Shown: positions 32,967-45,925, counted from the first letter of the stretch. The stretch: 64,000 nucleotides of DNA from Portulaca oleracea (GCA_029582165.1 CM055874.1:1624114-1688113); one strand, 5' to 3'. Notes: generated by a model not told the origin, from the sequence alone. Program-made: numbers and translations.

Positions 32967-33426
32967 GGGTGTGTTTTGTGTGGATGAAAATCATTTTGTA
33001 GCAAATGATTTTCCCATTTTCAGGTGTTTATAACGGCCAAAAAATGAGGAAAGTCATTTGTGGTGAAAATCATTTTCCCACATTCCTTTGCATTGTAAGC
33101 TATTTTCTTAAGTCCAACCATAAGAAAATCGAATTTGTTAGTCCATGCTACTCCTTTCTACCCAAGTTCTTCGTTTTCGCTCCTATTTCTACCGGAAACA
33201 TTTCATTTTTCATCTAGTTCTTCCTCTCATATCTGATTGCTCTTTCTCTCATATCTGATTGCTCTTTCTCTCTCTTCCTTTTTCTTTGTCATCCAGCCCA
33301 AGAGAAATATGTATGTATATATATGCTAAGCAAGTGAAAATATCACTTAAAATTTTATTTTCCTGAAAAACCATTTTACAAGGAATATCACTTTTTTGAA
33401 AAATGATTCACTTGCACCAAACACCC
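32967..33426. mobile_element. Tourist-like MITE
   Basis: The left end GGGTGTGTTTTGTG and right end CACCAAACACCC are inverted, with inner matching GAAAATCATTTT / AAAATGATTCACTT. TAA follows on the right (CAA on the left). Length 460 bp. It contains a 24-bp tandem duplication (CTCATATCTGATTGCTCTTT) at about 33228–33275. Confidence 0.65.
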
Positions 33427-34870
33427 TAAATGGAAATTAGTTATCTAAAACAGTATAATAAGCTTGTTCCATGGTAGGGATTTCTAACCTTAGTCTAACC
33501 TAATTACATAGTACATCAACCCATTTAGCTAGAGCCTAGAGCTTCTTCTTTTTGTTGGTAATGTTGATTAAGATTTAGTTAATGTTGGTTAATTTGAATT
33601 TAGTGACGACAAGACTTGATTAATTTATTATCCCCACACTCTTCTATTTTGCAACATGAGTTAGGCTTTCTAATATATCCAAGAATTGATCAAATAACAT
33701 CACAAAAATCGCTCCAATTTTAACTAAGGTTGCTTGTTAGGTATTGTGGGAGTCCATTTTTCCTAATATATTTTACTAAGACATTTATTTTTATGGTGAC
33801 TTTTGATTAATATGAGGGTATTTAATATGGACGAAAATAAGCTGAGTTGAGTGTGTAGGCTTGAGGCTTGGCTAGCGTATTATCCTATAAGTTTGACTTG
33901 ACTTATGAACTTTGTTTAGCCTGAAAATTTCAATTTGAAGCATGGATTAATTTAAGATCATGTATCCTCATTGAGTCATTGTCATAAATATTTGTTAAAA
34001 TTCATATTGATAAATAAATTGTAAACTTTGAAATGGAAACGAAAAATAATAAAGAAAAAGCTTGTAGCATATATAGTCAAATAAGGAGGCAATATTGAAA
34101 CACACTTACGGTTAATTAGGAACGATGAAAAAGAAAGAAATTTGCAGTGATCATGAAGAATGTATATCAGGGTAATTGACTAAAACAATAAGACTCTAAC
34201 TACATCAATGAAGGAAATTTAGTTTTAGAATTGTTTGATCATCCGTCAAAGTTAATATATATCGTCCCTTCTTCATGAATGTCATGGTTAAGTACTTAAG
34301 TATTCTTAGACTTCACTTGGCTCACTTATATGACGAGTTTGAGCTTCAATTCTTTTCACAGACTTGAGTTTCTAGTAGAGTTCGCCTAAATCGATCACTT
34401 TTACCATTTCTAGAGTAGTAATTTGCTTAGGATGACTATGGTAAACCAACGGGGGCTCATGGGCTGGCTTAACACATTTTCATCCATAGACACTCATTGA
34501 ATTGTTAGTTATATTCGTATTTCAAAGTTACTGCAACACGACTTTTAGTCATATCAAAACATTCAAAAAATTATCTCATATTAGAGTTTGTAATTTACTT
34601 CCCACCCATACACTAATTAACTAATTAATTTCCCCCCTAAAATAAACCCCACTAGTTAAACATCACTTTGGTTGTTAGATTGATCTTTCTTCTTGAATTT
34701 ACTCATGTGGATATTGATTGAGTGTATGAATGTTTTGCTTAGCAAATTAAACCAAAAACTTCCAGGAGCAAAATACGTACGCAACATGCATGGCGTGTGT
34801 AATTGTCACGTAAACCTAATCCCAATTATTCAGCATTTGTTTAAGTAATAAAAACCCTAGAGTACAGGTT
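33427..34870. other. Upstream region of the NAC gene; no gene seen
   Basis: AT-rich, without coding frames or clear repeats. The last few hundred bases are presumably the NAC promoter. Confidence 0.4.
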
Positions 34871-34880
34871 AAGTCATTAG

Positions 34881-34890
34881 TATATATAAC
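34881..34890 (+). promoter_or_regulatory. Putative TATA box of the NAC gene
   Basis: TATATATAAC lies about 185 bases before the ATG at 35069, implying a leader of about 150 bases, which is plausible for NAC genes. It is a motif match only. Confidence 0.4.
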
Positions 34891-35068
34891 ACGTAGGGAT
34901 TTCACCATCTACCTTTTGACTCTTTTTACATGAGCTCTAGATGGCTTAGTTTCTTATGCATCTAGCTAATCAAATTCTTCTTTCAGTAGACAAGAAGAAA
35001 AAAAAAACAAGTTACAGCTAAAAAAAGGCAAAATTAAAGAAGGGTTTGTTTGTGGATAAGAATTAATC

Positions 35069-37383
35069 ATGGAAGGAGGAGATCATGATCATCAGGAAAC
35101 GACGACGAAGAACAAGATTAAGGAGCAGGAGAGTTTACCACCCGGGTTTCGGTTTCATCCTACTGATGAAGAACTCATCACTTACTACCTCATGAATAAG
35201 ATCTCGGATAATAGCTTTACAGGAAGAGCAATTGCTGATGTCGATCTCAACAAATGTGAGCCTTGGGATCTTCCTGGTATGTGTTGATTAATCCACTAGA
35301 CCTTTTTGGTTAAATACGATAAATTTCAAGCTAGTATATAGATTTAAGTGTCTTACTTTTCTTCAAATTATGATATAATACTTTTTTTGCGATTTTTTAT
35401 TTGACCCGAATTTTTCAAATGGAGGGCTCTAACTCGTGATTGATCAAGCAAAGATTTGGTCAAAACTTGATATGATAAGAGATCAAGTTATATATGAGAT
35501 TCTAATTTTTTTGAGCCCCCTTAATTATTTTGATATGTCTAATTGAACATAGTATGAAACCTGATGAACTTTTTATGCTCAAATTTATAGTTGATAAGAT
35601 CAAATTGCATGTAAAATTAAAGTTAGCAACATGGTCTAGCTTAGGGCTCAAATCACTGTCTAGCTAGGTTATAGCTATATGATCAAGTTAAGCTTGCTAG
35701 CTATTTAATTAAGGTTTGATAAGAATCCCGATGAAATTTAAAGTTATACGATCAAGCTAACCCTAAAGTTTCTAATTGAGTAGCCTCGACTAGGTTTAAT
35801 TTACAAATGGAGTCTAATTATATGCTTATTGTCAAGTATGCACATGACTTGTTTTTTGTTGTATAAACGTATTGATATTAACAGCGAAGGCGAAAATGGG
35901 GGAGAAAGAGTGGTATTTCTTTAGCCAAAGGGACAGGAAATACCCAACCGGAGTTAGAACAAATCGAGCCACCAACACAGGATACTGGAAGACCACCGGC
36001 AAAGACAAGGAGATATACAACAGTGTAACCTCGGAGTTGGTGGGTATGAAGAAGACATTGGTTTTCTACAAAGGGAGAGCTCCCAGGGGTGAAAAATCCA
36101 ACTGGGTCATGCATGAGTATCGTGTTCATTCTAAGTCTGCCTATAGAAGTCCCAAGGTTAGTGTTTTCATATCTGTCTATCTATCCATCTACCTATCTAT
36201 CTATCTATTTAGATCTAACTATGTGGGGGTATTTTGCTACCAGCTTGTCGAGGTGTCTCTTAGCTATTTGGATACTATTAACTTTTTGACCAAAGTTAGA
36301 AAGCTACAACCGAGTTTTTTGGTAACAACTTTTCATATTTAGCGTTTCTGATATAATAATCTAGTTTTCAAAAAACTACGTGCATGAAGAAGTTTTTTGA
36401 AGTAATTTTTCACAAACATCTAATTCAAGACATCTTTTCTACAATCAGGTAACCGAACAGATAAGTCAAACAACTACTAGTTGGCTGTCAAATAGGCCCT
36501 ATATGTGCCTTGCAATTATTTTTGTATGGAGAATCATATGGCATGCAAGCAACCCTAGATCTATGTTAGGCTCATAATTTGAGCTCAATCAATAATAATT
36601 AGTACTAACTAATTGTGAGTTTGCTAGTATAAGCTCAAAATTAAGAACAATTCATGTAGTCTAGACTAGTACAAAATGATGGGATCCAGGGATCACGTAC
36701 GTCCTATGCTTGCTACATGGACATGGTCTAGGTAATCATCGTTAGAAGATTTCCAACGATAGTTTTGTTAGGATCTGGAGTTCACGGCCACAAACAATGA
36801 TGTGAAATATACAAAAAGGAAAATAAATTCGATAAATACGAGGTCTAGCATGGTAAACCACAAAATCAGGAAACAACCGTGAATTGATGTCATATATCTT
36901 TAAGGGTTTTCAACTTAAGATATTACAATGATAGATACTAACCCTAATCCTCAGTCATAAACCTTAACCTATGAGGATAATCTCAATGATCCTTACCTAG
37001 TGTTGTGTTTAATCATCTTTACCTTCGAATCATAAATAAAGAGAAGAAATTAGATAATAAGGGCAAAATTGGCAAATGATTAACAAGTCATTAAAAATAT
37101 AAAATGATAGATATTATAAAATTTAAAAAGAAGGTTTGTTAGTTTAAAACAGAGGGAGTAATTCATTAAGAATGGTGGTTGAAGAAGATCATAGGAGAAG
37201 TTATAATAACGGTGAAGCTATTAATTTGTTGTTATCATAGAATAAGTATGGATTAATAGTACAATCCAATCAATTTCTTGTACAAGCACCTTAATTAGGA
37301 TCACAATAGTCATACCTAACCAACATAACTGAGCTACTGTTAACTGAAATACTCAAGTAATCAAGCAACTTAATTATATAAGA

Positions 37384-37438
<55 letters not shown>

Positions 37439-38324
37439 AATTGGTGGTCTGCTAGTCAGATTTTATTTAAGCAAATAGTGAAAAAATTACTATTAGCAAG
37501 TGTACGTGTGATCGAGAGAGATGTTGAAGGGCGGATTAGAGTAAGCAAAAATTTGAGTCTGGATGAGATTGTGATGTGTGATATCCAATTAATGTTCTTT
37601 GTATTGGATATGTTGAATGAGTTTAGGTTTGGGATAAAATTTTAGTTCAGGAAAATTGTTATAATTAGTTGATTGTAATTCTTTCCCTAATAATTAGTAT
37701 GTGTAATTAGTACTTACACAATTCCAACTTTAATGTTGTGAACTGCAGGATGAATGGGTAATTTGTCGAGTATTCAAGAAAAGTGCAGGGATCAAGAAGT
37801 ATCCCACAACCCAGTCTTCAAGATCCGCAATCAACCTAGACATAGGGAATCACCTCTTATCAACTTCCATGATGCCCTTAGATCCGTCTCAATTCCCCCT
37901 AGCAAGAAACTACATGATGACCAACAATAATGTAGACTTAGCCGAGCTCTCGCGGGCCCTACGAGCTTCCGGGGGTTCAACTAGTTCGCATTTTCCCATG
38001 ATCCAACCACAACCACAACTTAGCTACTCCCTCGAGGGTACCGATTGTGGTGTTGTTGTTGGTACCAATACTGGTGGATTTTCTGTTTCTGGGCTGAATT
38101 TGAACCTGAGTGGGAATAGTAATGTGGTAACCCAAGGGTCACAATTGAGGGCCATGAACAACCCACAAGGGACCCATGATGTTGCCTCCTCCATGTTGAA
38201 TGGGTTAGAGAATGGGTATGGGACACTAGACATGCACATGCAAGGGAATGGTCCAAGTGCTAATAATAGGTTCATGAATGTGGAAAATTGTGTTGAGTTT
38301 GATAACTATTGGCCTACTTATTAG
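35069..38324 (+). CDS. NAC-domain transcription factor, NAM/CUC clade (NAC100-like), 351 aa
   Basis: A plant-specific DNA-binding transcription factor acting in the nucleus. Exons: 35069–35276, 35885–36156, 37749–38324, joined in frame with GT–AG borders at the two intron positions conserved in NAC genes. Seen: subdomain [20 protein letters not shown] (~24–42); B ending [26 protein letters not shown] and [39 protein letters not shown] and [22 protein letters not shown] (~161–172). The C-terminal half is Asn/Ser/Gly-rich and ends [10 protein letters not shown], an acidic/aromatic tail fitting an activation region. The fit is to the NAM/CUC2/NAC100 subgroup. No miR164-complementary stretch was found in exon 3, unlike many members of this subgroup. 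Intron 2 (1.6 kb) holds a (TATC)n tract and a 50-bp (TA)n run. Confidence 0.94.
36173..36212. repeat. (TCTA)n microsatellite in NAC intron 2
   Basis: An imperfect run of TCTATC/CTAT units directly downstream of the exon-2 donor. Confidence 0.75.
37386..37435. repeat. (TA)25 microsatellite in NAC intron 2
   Basis: An uninterrupted TA dinucleotide run of about 50 bases, 314 bases before exon 3. The length is likely polymorphic. Confidence 0.95.
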
Positions 38325-38976
38325 AGAACAATGATGCAGAGCAAGGGAAACTCGCAACAACAACAACAACAACCTCCTAAGAGAAATATGTTTTGAATAC
38401 GGTTTGGAGATCAGAATGTAGGCAACTTTTCTCTATAAACAAGGGAAACTATCAACAATAATATTATGTTAAGTTACTTAATGCATATCTGGATAAAATA
38501 GAGGATAATAATTTTTATAATATACGTTATAGCTTTCTTGGTAATTATTATGTTGTTGATTAGAATAATTTGTTATTTTGAAAGTATTCACTAATTGCAG
38601 CCAAATGAAAGTAATTTGGTTGCATCTCTACATAGATAGTGGGGGTAAAATGTTTATTACTGTCAATTATAAACTTTGGAGTTTTTTGTTTATTTCAAGA
38701 GGTTCTCCAATGATTTGGTTCTATTTTAGTGTAACTTTATTTTTTGTCAAATATTTTTATTTGTCTATTATTGATTAGTCTTTTGCCTCCTTGGTAAGGT
38801 GGCTTCAGTGGTGAATGTAGGGCATCTTTTTAAGAATAATCAATATATTATTATATTTATTTGCGGAACATTTCTTTTGCTTTGAAAAAAGTTAGATTAT
38901 AAACTTATTATATTTCACAATAATCTAATTAATATAAATATTTGATTTGTCATCATACATAAGTCCTGTTTCTTTG

Positions 38977-39035
<59 letters not shown>

Positions 39036-40271
39036 GACTTTCTACAATCTTAAGTATACTACTTTAATATTTAATATCTGTATAACATATTTGAAAACAG
39101 TACATGAATAGCTAGTTTCATATAAAAGTACACTTCAAAAAAAAAATCTAATGACACCATTTTTATACTTTCACTCATTATCATATTGAACAATTAATAG
39201 TCACAATTTATAGCCTATTTATGTCAAGGTTTTAATTCTAATAGTCACCACTTTTCTAATGAGTATTGTGGTGTTTTTGTTTTTGCATGTATTTGCTAGA
39301 TTGAGGTATTTCCCATTCTACTTGGTTCCAACAACACTAAAACCAACGTGTACAATAGTCACATAATTTTTAGATGAGCGAATATTAAATTATATATAAA
39401 GGACGGTTTATATATTGTTTGACAACATTTTTTAATAAAGAAAATCCTATCAAAAAAGCATCCAAATCATTGAAAAAAGTCAAATAAAATAAAGCTTGAA
39501 AACTCTCTTGAAAAGAAAAAGTATCGACATAGATAGTGTAGAATCTTAACTGGTCAAGAATAACTGCTAGAATAAGGGAAAAAATAATCGTTGAATTAAA
39601 GTTGCATTTCATGGACATCTAACCTATCATGTAAAAGGTTAACTATGCCTTAGCTCTCCAATTGATCACTATTGTTTGATTTAATGTCTCAAAATTAATG
39701 CAAATATAATTCTTGCAAAATCAATTGAAACTATTCAAGCCATCAATATTCATGGTTGGCAAAAAGAAAGACATTAACATTGTGATAATTGTCATTGATA
39801 TTTTGGTTTAATCCATATTGTTCTAATTAACCAAATGAATAAGACTCATATAAGAAATTTTAATGTAACATTAATACAAATTATAAAGAAAACTTTCTTT
39901 AATAAACAAAATACTAATCTTCTTTTTAAGAAAAAGTAATATTTTTTTAAAAAGGAAAAGTAGTTTTCATTATCTTGAGAGACAGAAGTGACATCACACT
40001 TTTTTCCAAGAGAACAAAATCCAAGGTGAATATTATTGTGATTGTGAGTGAGGAAGAAGGTCAATGACACTTTTTCTGGGTTCTTCTTTACTGCGCATTT
40101 TATTTATCACTGCCCTCCTTTTTTTGCCCGTCACTACAATTCTTTATTTAATTCCCACCAATAATATTTTGTTTGAGTCTTTTTAATTTGAGTTTATGAT
40201 CTTGGAGTGATATAAAATTATTCAGAGTATGAGATTTTATAAAAAAAATATGAAGTTTTTTAATTTTATAG
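38325..40271. other. Downstream region of the NAC gene; no further gene seen
   Basis: It starts with the NAC 3' UTR, including a (CAA)n tract at about 38359–38373. A (TA)n microsatellite lies at 38979–39029. The rest is AT-rich without recognised coding frames. Confidence 0.45.
38979..39029. repeat. (TA)n microsatellite
   Basis: About 25 uninterrupted TA units followed by TTATTGTGAC. Confidence 0.95.
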
Positions 40272-40530
40272 TCTCCCTTCATTCCATATTAATTGTGATG
40301 ATTTTAATTTTTACGATCTTTGATGTCACTTTTAGATTGATAATTTCTTACATAACATATTATTGACAATTGCAATATTATACTTTTATGGTAGTATTTT
40401 TTGTTACGAATTTAATGGTAGTAATTTTATATAACACATTGTATACTCCGTATATTGAGAAATTTGTGCTTAAAATTTTTGAAATTTGATTGTACGATTT
40501 TCAAAGATAATTAGTATAAAATGAAGGGAT
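40272..40530. mobile_element. Stowaway-like MITE (diverged)
   Basis: The left end CTCCCTTCATTCCATATTAA and the right end TTAGTATAAAATGAAGGGAT are approximate inverse copies. The interior shares ATTTTACGATC/TTTTATGGTAG blocks with the element at 62443–62662. Confidence 0.6.
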
Positions 40531-41331
40531 ATTTATTAACATCATTGCTTATTTATTAAAAACATATTATTATTATGTGATAATTAAAATGGGAAGGACA
40601 AAGTATAATAATTGTTGTTGTTGTTGTTGGAATAAGAAGACCTTATTCAATGATAACAAAGTTCATTTTTTTTGGATGTAAGATGAATTTACCTAACTAA
40701 CTCATTTCTATATAATTTTTTTACCCTACATATCTGTTCTCAAATCACTTTATTTACACTATATAATATATATTTGAAAATTTATTTATTTAAATGATAT
40801 AAATGATTTAACCTACATACCTTTTTGAATATTACCCTACCAAATATTTACACAATTTTACCATACCTTACCTTCCATTGTCCTTGGTTCCAAAAAGAAG
40901 TTGGCCTAGTTGAAAAGCTATATACTTCAAGCAAATTACGTTGATATCTTGGACAAATTATATGCAGAAATTAGAGATTATTACAAATATGGAAAGTTAC
41001 ATAGATAAATTTAGAATATGTTAATATAATTCAACATTCAATTAATGCTTTATCTGATAAAAAAATTCAGTGACCTATCTTATCAATATTGGGTCCCTCT
41101 CCAATGAAAAAAAGCCTTCAAATAAAAGAAGATAAAATCATGCATCCAACTGTAATTGTTGGCCCATGTCATGTCAATTTTTCATATCTTATTCAAGGAC
41201 CTCTATGTTGTTTTCTCCTGAAGATAAATCTAGAGAATTTAAATAAAAATTTTGGCACCTATGACCAATCTATATAAAAATTCCATTTGGTGCATCAAAT
41301 GTACAATTTTTTTTTAAAAAAGTAACAACTA
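40531..41331. other. Intergenic region; no gene seen
   Basis: AT-rich; contains a (TTG)n tract near 40614–40628. A 62-codon open frame at 41089–41277 shows no family resemblance. Confidence 0.35.
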
Positions 41332-41529
41332 ATATATATATATATATATATATGAAGATGAAGATCAAAGCATTTCTGGCGGACATCAAGTATTATTTTC
41401 ATGGACACCAAATAAGAATGGTGGACATCAAGTTGGATATTTGATGTCCATGAAAATAATATTTGATGTCTGCCAGAAATGCTTTGATGTTCACATGCTC
41501 ATATAAGGCTCATGCTCATGTGATCTATT

Positions 41530-41580
<51 letters not shown>
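41332..41580. mobile_element. Hairpin element embedded in (TA)n microsatellites (Micron-like MITE)
   Basis: TA runs at 41332–41353 and 41532–41580 flank a non-TA core. The core has arms at 41363–41413 and 41438–41490 that are nearly perfect inverse copies, both containing AGCATTTCTGG / CCAGAAATGCT and TTATTTTCATGGACA / TGTCCATGAAAATAA. The loop is about 24 bases. MITEs that insert specifically into TA microsatellites (rice Micron) are known; assignment here is by structure alone. Confidence 0.65.
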
Positions 41581-41583
<3 letters not shown>

Positions 41584-42394
41584 CTAAATAATATTTTAAA
41601 GGCGACATTTTAGAAATATTTTATTATTTTAATTTTTCTGAAATTAATTACAGCCATACAGAATTTATTTACTAAATGTAATAGTAGAGAAATACAAATA
41701 ATAGATAAGATTTATTCTGAATAAAATAATAAATATACACTTTTTATTTTTATGGTAAAGAGACTAATATCAAAATCAATAATCCAAATTTCATGAAAAA
41801 GAAGCGATTTTAAAAAATCGATCCCAATTAATACATGACTATTACTGCAAGGAAAAGAAGTAATACTGCAAGGAAAAGAAGTAAAAAAAGTTGAAGATAT
41901 ATTATACTTTAACCTATTACTATCTACATAGTAAAAAAAGTTGAACAGTGGTTAGTTTTTCACTAGGGGTTAGCATTTCCAAAACCAGAATCTGGAACCT
42001 GACAAGAATTTGTTAATTGGTAAAGGTAAGTTTTTTAAAGTATTACCCTGCAACCAGAACCTGAAAAATGTCGGAAAAGTTCAAATTTTGAGTACCAAGA
42101 ACCTAGATTGAATGAATACACAGGGCATGAAATTAATCTAATTTCAATATAATTAATTAAATACAATTTAATTAAAATTTATACATTGTTTATAAACTGG
42201 TTGTAATTTTTCAATTTTCATAGTTAGTGCTAAAATTAAAAGTGGTATTGTGATTATGACAATTGAACAGTGTGGTGTATTAATTAGTACTTAGGTAGAA
42301 AATTCAAAAAACATCACTCCTATATGTCAGAAAATAAAGTTTTTATAATTGGTGAGTATCTTGAAATTGGAACTTGAACCGTGAGTAATTAGTA
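41581..42394. other. Intergenic region; no gene seen
   Basis: AT-rich, with a 22-bp tandem duplication (TACTGCAAGGAAAAGAAG) at about 41842–41883. No gene recognised. Confidence 0.35.
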
Positions 42395-42668
42395 CTCCCT
42401 CCGTCCCTTTATGATTGTCAAAATAACTAACTTCACAAGTCCAATACTCTTTGGAAATATAGCAAAAAATTTGTTCAAAGACAAATATACCCTTCCACTA
42501 ATTTTGATGCAAAGGGAGAAATAAAGAAGAATTTTAAAAGATAAATAAAAATTAAATTCATTAATTATGGGTAATTTGGGTATTTTAATTATTGAAATTG
42601 TAAAATTGACAAATAAAAAGGGACAAGGTAGTTACAAAAATTGACACTCATCAAGGGGACGGAGGGAG
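42395..42668. mobile_element. Stowaway-type MITE
   Basis: Perfect terminal words CTCCCTCCGTCCC and GGGGACGGAGGGAG, flanked by TA, 274 bp apart. No coding capacity. Confidence 0.85.
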
Positions 42669-44499
42669 TAGGTAATTGTAAGATTTACTGATATGCTTAA
42701 TCTATTAAAAAAATGGTATACATAAAATCTTTCGTAAAAAGAAGCACACATCCCTGTACAAACAAATGGAATATGTTGGAATTATAATTCCATACACAAG
42801 TCAAATTTTTGTACAAATATCTATGAATAATATATAATTTCGAATATTCACCATAATCACGAGACTAATATTTAGTATTAAACAATCCAACAAAGTAAGG
42901 ACGCAAGGAATATTAAGTTTATTCGGTTTTAGCTCCTCCTAAACCTCTGCCTAATGCAATTATCAACAAATTTTAGTCTTAATTAACTTTTAGGCTAAGT
43001 TTACTAGTCAATGTTTAGCAAAAGTGAAAAAAAAAGATAAAGAAAAAAGCACGACAATGTACTACACATACATAAGGAATAATAATTAGGCAAAGACTAA
43101 ATCATTATGCTTCTACAATAACCCTAGAATTTAGTGGGCAAAAGTGGTCTAGGAATGATTAATGAATAAATTTTTTATTCCCCCATATAATATAATAAAT
43201 AGAATATAATCAAAGATATGCCAAAGCCACTAGTAATAGATGATACCTTAGCTATTGAACAAGTGACAAGTAATTGTATGTGAGAAAGAATTAATTTGTG
43301 TCAATTTCATGACATTTTCATAAGTTTTGATTTGGCTTATTTATTATACTTGATGTTTACTTTAGTTTTGAGATTTTCATACTCATAAATATATATATGA
43401 ACAAGTGAGAAGTAATTGAATATGAGGCCACTAATGTGTGTAAAATTCATGACCCATTTTTATAAATTTTGATTTGGTTTATTATAGTCTAACTTTACCT
43501 TGATTTTGAGTTTTCATATACTTATAAATAGATCTTGATAAAAAAAATATAATGTGTTAGTAGTGAGTACTAACAAAGAAAAACGTGTAGAATATATATA
43601 GAATTATAGATAAATGAGAATTTATTCCTATAGAAAATTCGAGGAAGGACCTTCTTGATATCATACTAGAGGGATTTTATTCAAAGTGCAAGTTGTCTAG
43701 CTATAGATAAGAAGCAACTTCATTGGGACAAACCCTAACCAATACTTTCTCCCCATCAAATGGAATGACTCTAGTTAGATAATGAGTTATCGCATCCCAT
43801 ACGAATGTACATGTGACCACTAACGGATAAGTGTATATTTTGACTAAAGTTTTAGGGAGTTTTGATAGTAGATTATGAGATATTATGATTAAAATGTCTG
43901 ATTTATATTTCCATTTCCTCATTACAGTTTATGTTGTTATTTTCTATGCAAATTTGTAGGTTTTGAGGTCAAAAGAACCATCATTCCCTAATTTTAGTGA
44001 AAACAAGTAGACCACGAACATCCCCCATGGACCACCAAATCGTGCTAGAAAAATCAAAGAGATTGGAGGTGAAATGGCTCGTATAGCGGCCACTCTAGGC
44101 TGAGTGGAGTGACTACTTGAGATCGGACTTGTCCATTTTCCATTCCCCTTCGTGTGGTTTCTCGAGTTGACGGTTTTGAGTGGTTTTTTTGGTCGATTTA
44201 CGACTATTTAACTTCGAAAAACTGAAGCAACAAGGGTTATCAATCCTCATATCATCCATATTCACCCATATCCATCCTCCCTATCCACCTTCACCATCAT
44301 CCATCATCCATCCACATCAATCCTCAAAGTTTTGAAGATTGTAGCACGTTTCGAAGAAGTTTTGCTTGGAAATTGAGAGATTCAAAGTGGAATTCTAGAA
44401 GATTATCATCTGCTGCTCTTTATTCTTTGTTAGAGGTTTGATTATCATGTTTAGAATTCTAGGGTTTAGTGTTTAGGGTTATATGGAAATTACCTATAA
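42669..44499. other. Intergenic region; no gene seen
   Basis: AT-rich up to about 43950. From 43960 to 44480 the sequence is less AT-rich, with CCATCC/CATCATCC runs (44245–44320). This could be part of an LTR-retrotransposon leader, but no primer-binding site, LTR border or protein frame was found. Confidence 0.35.
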
Positions 44500-45549
44500 C
44501 TACTTCAATGATCGACGATTGGCCCCACAAATTACCACGAGTCCTTACAGCGTGCTTCGTCCTCGCTCACACACTGCCTGGAAAAACTTTCCAGGAGGTC
44601 ACCTATCCTGATACTACTCTGAGTTAGGCACGGTTAACTGGAGAATTCTCAACGGATGAGCTCCCTAAAAGGAAGGTGCATCTTGGTGATATAAGTAGTC
44701 ATTTCAAACCCATTAAACCACACTTTAACTATATACCCGAGGTGTTACAGCCACCCCATTTAAGTGCACAACGTCCCCGTTGTGCCTTAATCCCTCCAAA
44801 ATCATTACCAGGCTAGGCTCTCCCGTCCACTGGCGTAGCTCACGATCGCAAGTTGGCTCTAATACCATCTGTAATGCCCTCAACCTTTTTAGGTCGCGAA
44901 TATTAGTGAAAACCGCTTTAAGGATCACTTATTAGCCCCACAGATCACCACATGTCCTTCCAGCGTGCTTCTTCCTCGCTCACACGTTGTCTAGGAGAAC
45001 TTTTCAGAAGGTCACCCATCTTGAGACTTCTCCCAGCCAAGCACGCTTAACTGGGGAGTTCTCACTGGATGGACTTCCTAAAAGGAAAGTGCACCTTGGT
45101 GATGTGAGTAGTCATTTCGATCCATTTAAGTCACACTTAATTAACCATGTACCCGGTCGCAGATTGAATGTTTGTTCCGCTAGATGACTGCCCACGGATT
45201 CCCGCCCACTGAAGTATGCAGCTCACGGTCGCAAATTGACTCTGATACCATTTGTAACAAACCGACCCCTCCCTGGTCACGGACATTACCAAGAATGACA
45301 TTGAGGGTTGACGACTAGCCCCACAAATTACCATGTGTCCTTTCAATGTGCTTTGTCTTCACTCTCACACCGCCTGAGAAAACTTCCCAGGAGGTCTCAG
45401 CTCTCATCCTAAGGCTACTCCCAGTCAAGCATGCTTAACTGAGGAGTTTCCAACAAATGAGCTTCCTAAATGGATGTCGCACGTCGGTGATATAAGTAGT
45501 CAATTCAATCCTCTTAAACCACACTTAACCATATAACCGAGGTGTTACA
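44500..45549 (-). mobile_element. Tandem array of Cassandra-type TRIM retrotransposon units with 5S-rRNA-like LTRs
   Basis: Three LTR copies (44500–44749 truncated, 44870 to about 45155, 45253–45549) alternate with internal segments of about 100–120 bp. The rightmost LTR starts TGTAAC and ends GTTACA. Immediately left of the second and third LTRs lie CTCTAATACCA (44857–44867) and CTCTGATACCA (45240–45250). On the minus strand the latter reads TGGTATCAGAG, the primer-binding site complementary to initiator tRNA-Met. Each LTR includes a minus-strand stretch resembling plant 5S rRNA: about 44580–44690, 44996–45104 and 45378–45493, with CAGGAGGTCACC and AAGCACGCTTAACTG-type blocks. Non-coding TRIMs with 5S-derived LTRs are known as Cassandra. 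There is no gag or pol. Confidence 0.88.
45240..45250 (-). promoter_or_regulatory. Primer-binding site of the TRIM element
   Basis: TGGTATCAGAG on the minus strand is complementary to the 3' end of initiator tRNA-Met and sits two bases from the LTR edge at 45253, as expected for reverse-transcription priming. Confidence 0.8.
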
Positions 45550-45654
45550 CAAGAACTGTTAAATCACTAGACACGGGCAACACCAGTTTCTTTTTAGAGG
45601 ATACCATTCAATCTATTAAATATATCTTTAACAAGATACGACACTGATAAGTTA

Positions 45655-45925
45655 CTACCTCCGTCCCAAATTATTTGTCCATTTAGCTAACTTGAGAAGA
45701 CCAATACATATTGAGAATTGAGGTAAAAAGTTTGTAATTTACCCAAATTACCACTACTTTAATTGAAGATAATAGTTGTTAGAATTGTAAAAAGTGATAA
45801 GTAGATTTATTAATTAATTAGAGGTAGAAAATGAATTACAATTGTTAGAATTGTAAATGAGACAAATATTTTGGGACAAAGAAGTTAGGTAAGGTAAAAA
45901 GACAGATAATTTGATATAGAGGTAG
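45655..45925. mobile_element. Stowaway-type MITE
   Basis: The left end CTACCTCCGTCCCAAATTAT is strong; the right end ATAGAGGTAG is shortened and diverged. It is an AT-rich non-coding interior. Confidence 0.6.

Noticed and set aside
45238..45252. tRNA gene suggested by the GATACCA sequence
   Set aside because: Only the short primer-binding complement is present; no cloverleaf can be drawn.
44580..45493. Possible 5S rRNA genes
   Set aside because: The three 5S-like tracts are diverged and each sits inside a TRIM LTR with a primer-binding site; they are element parts, not a 5S array.
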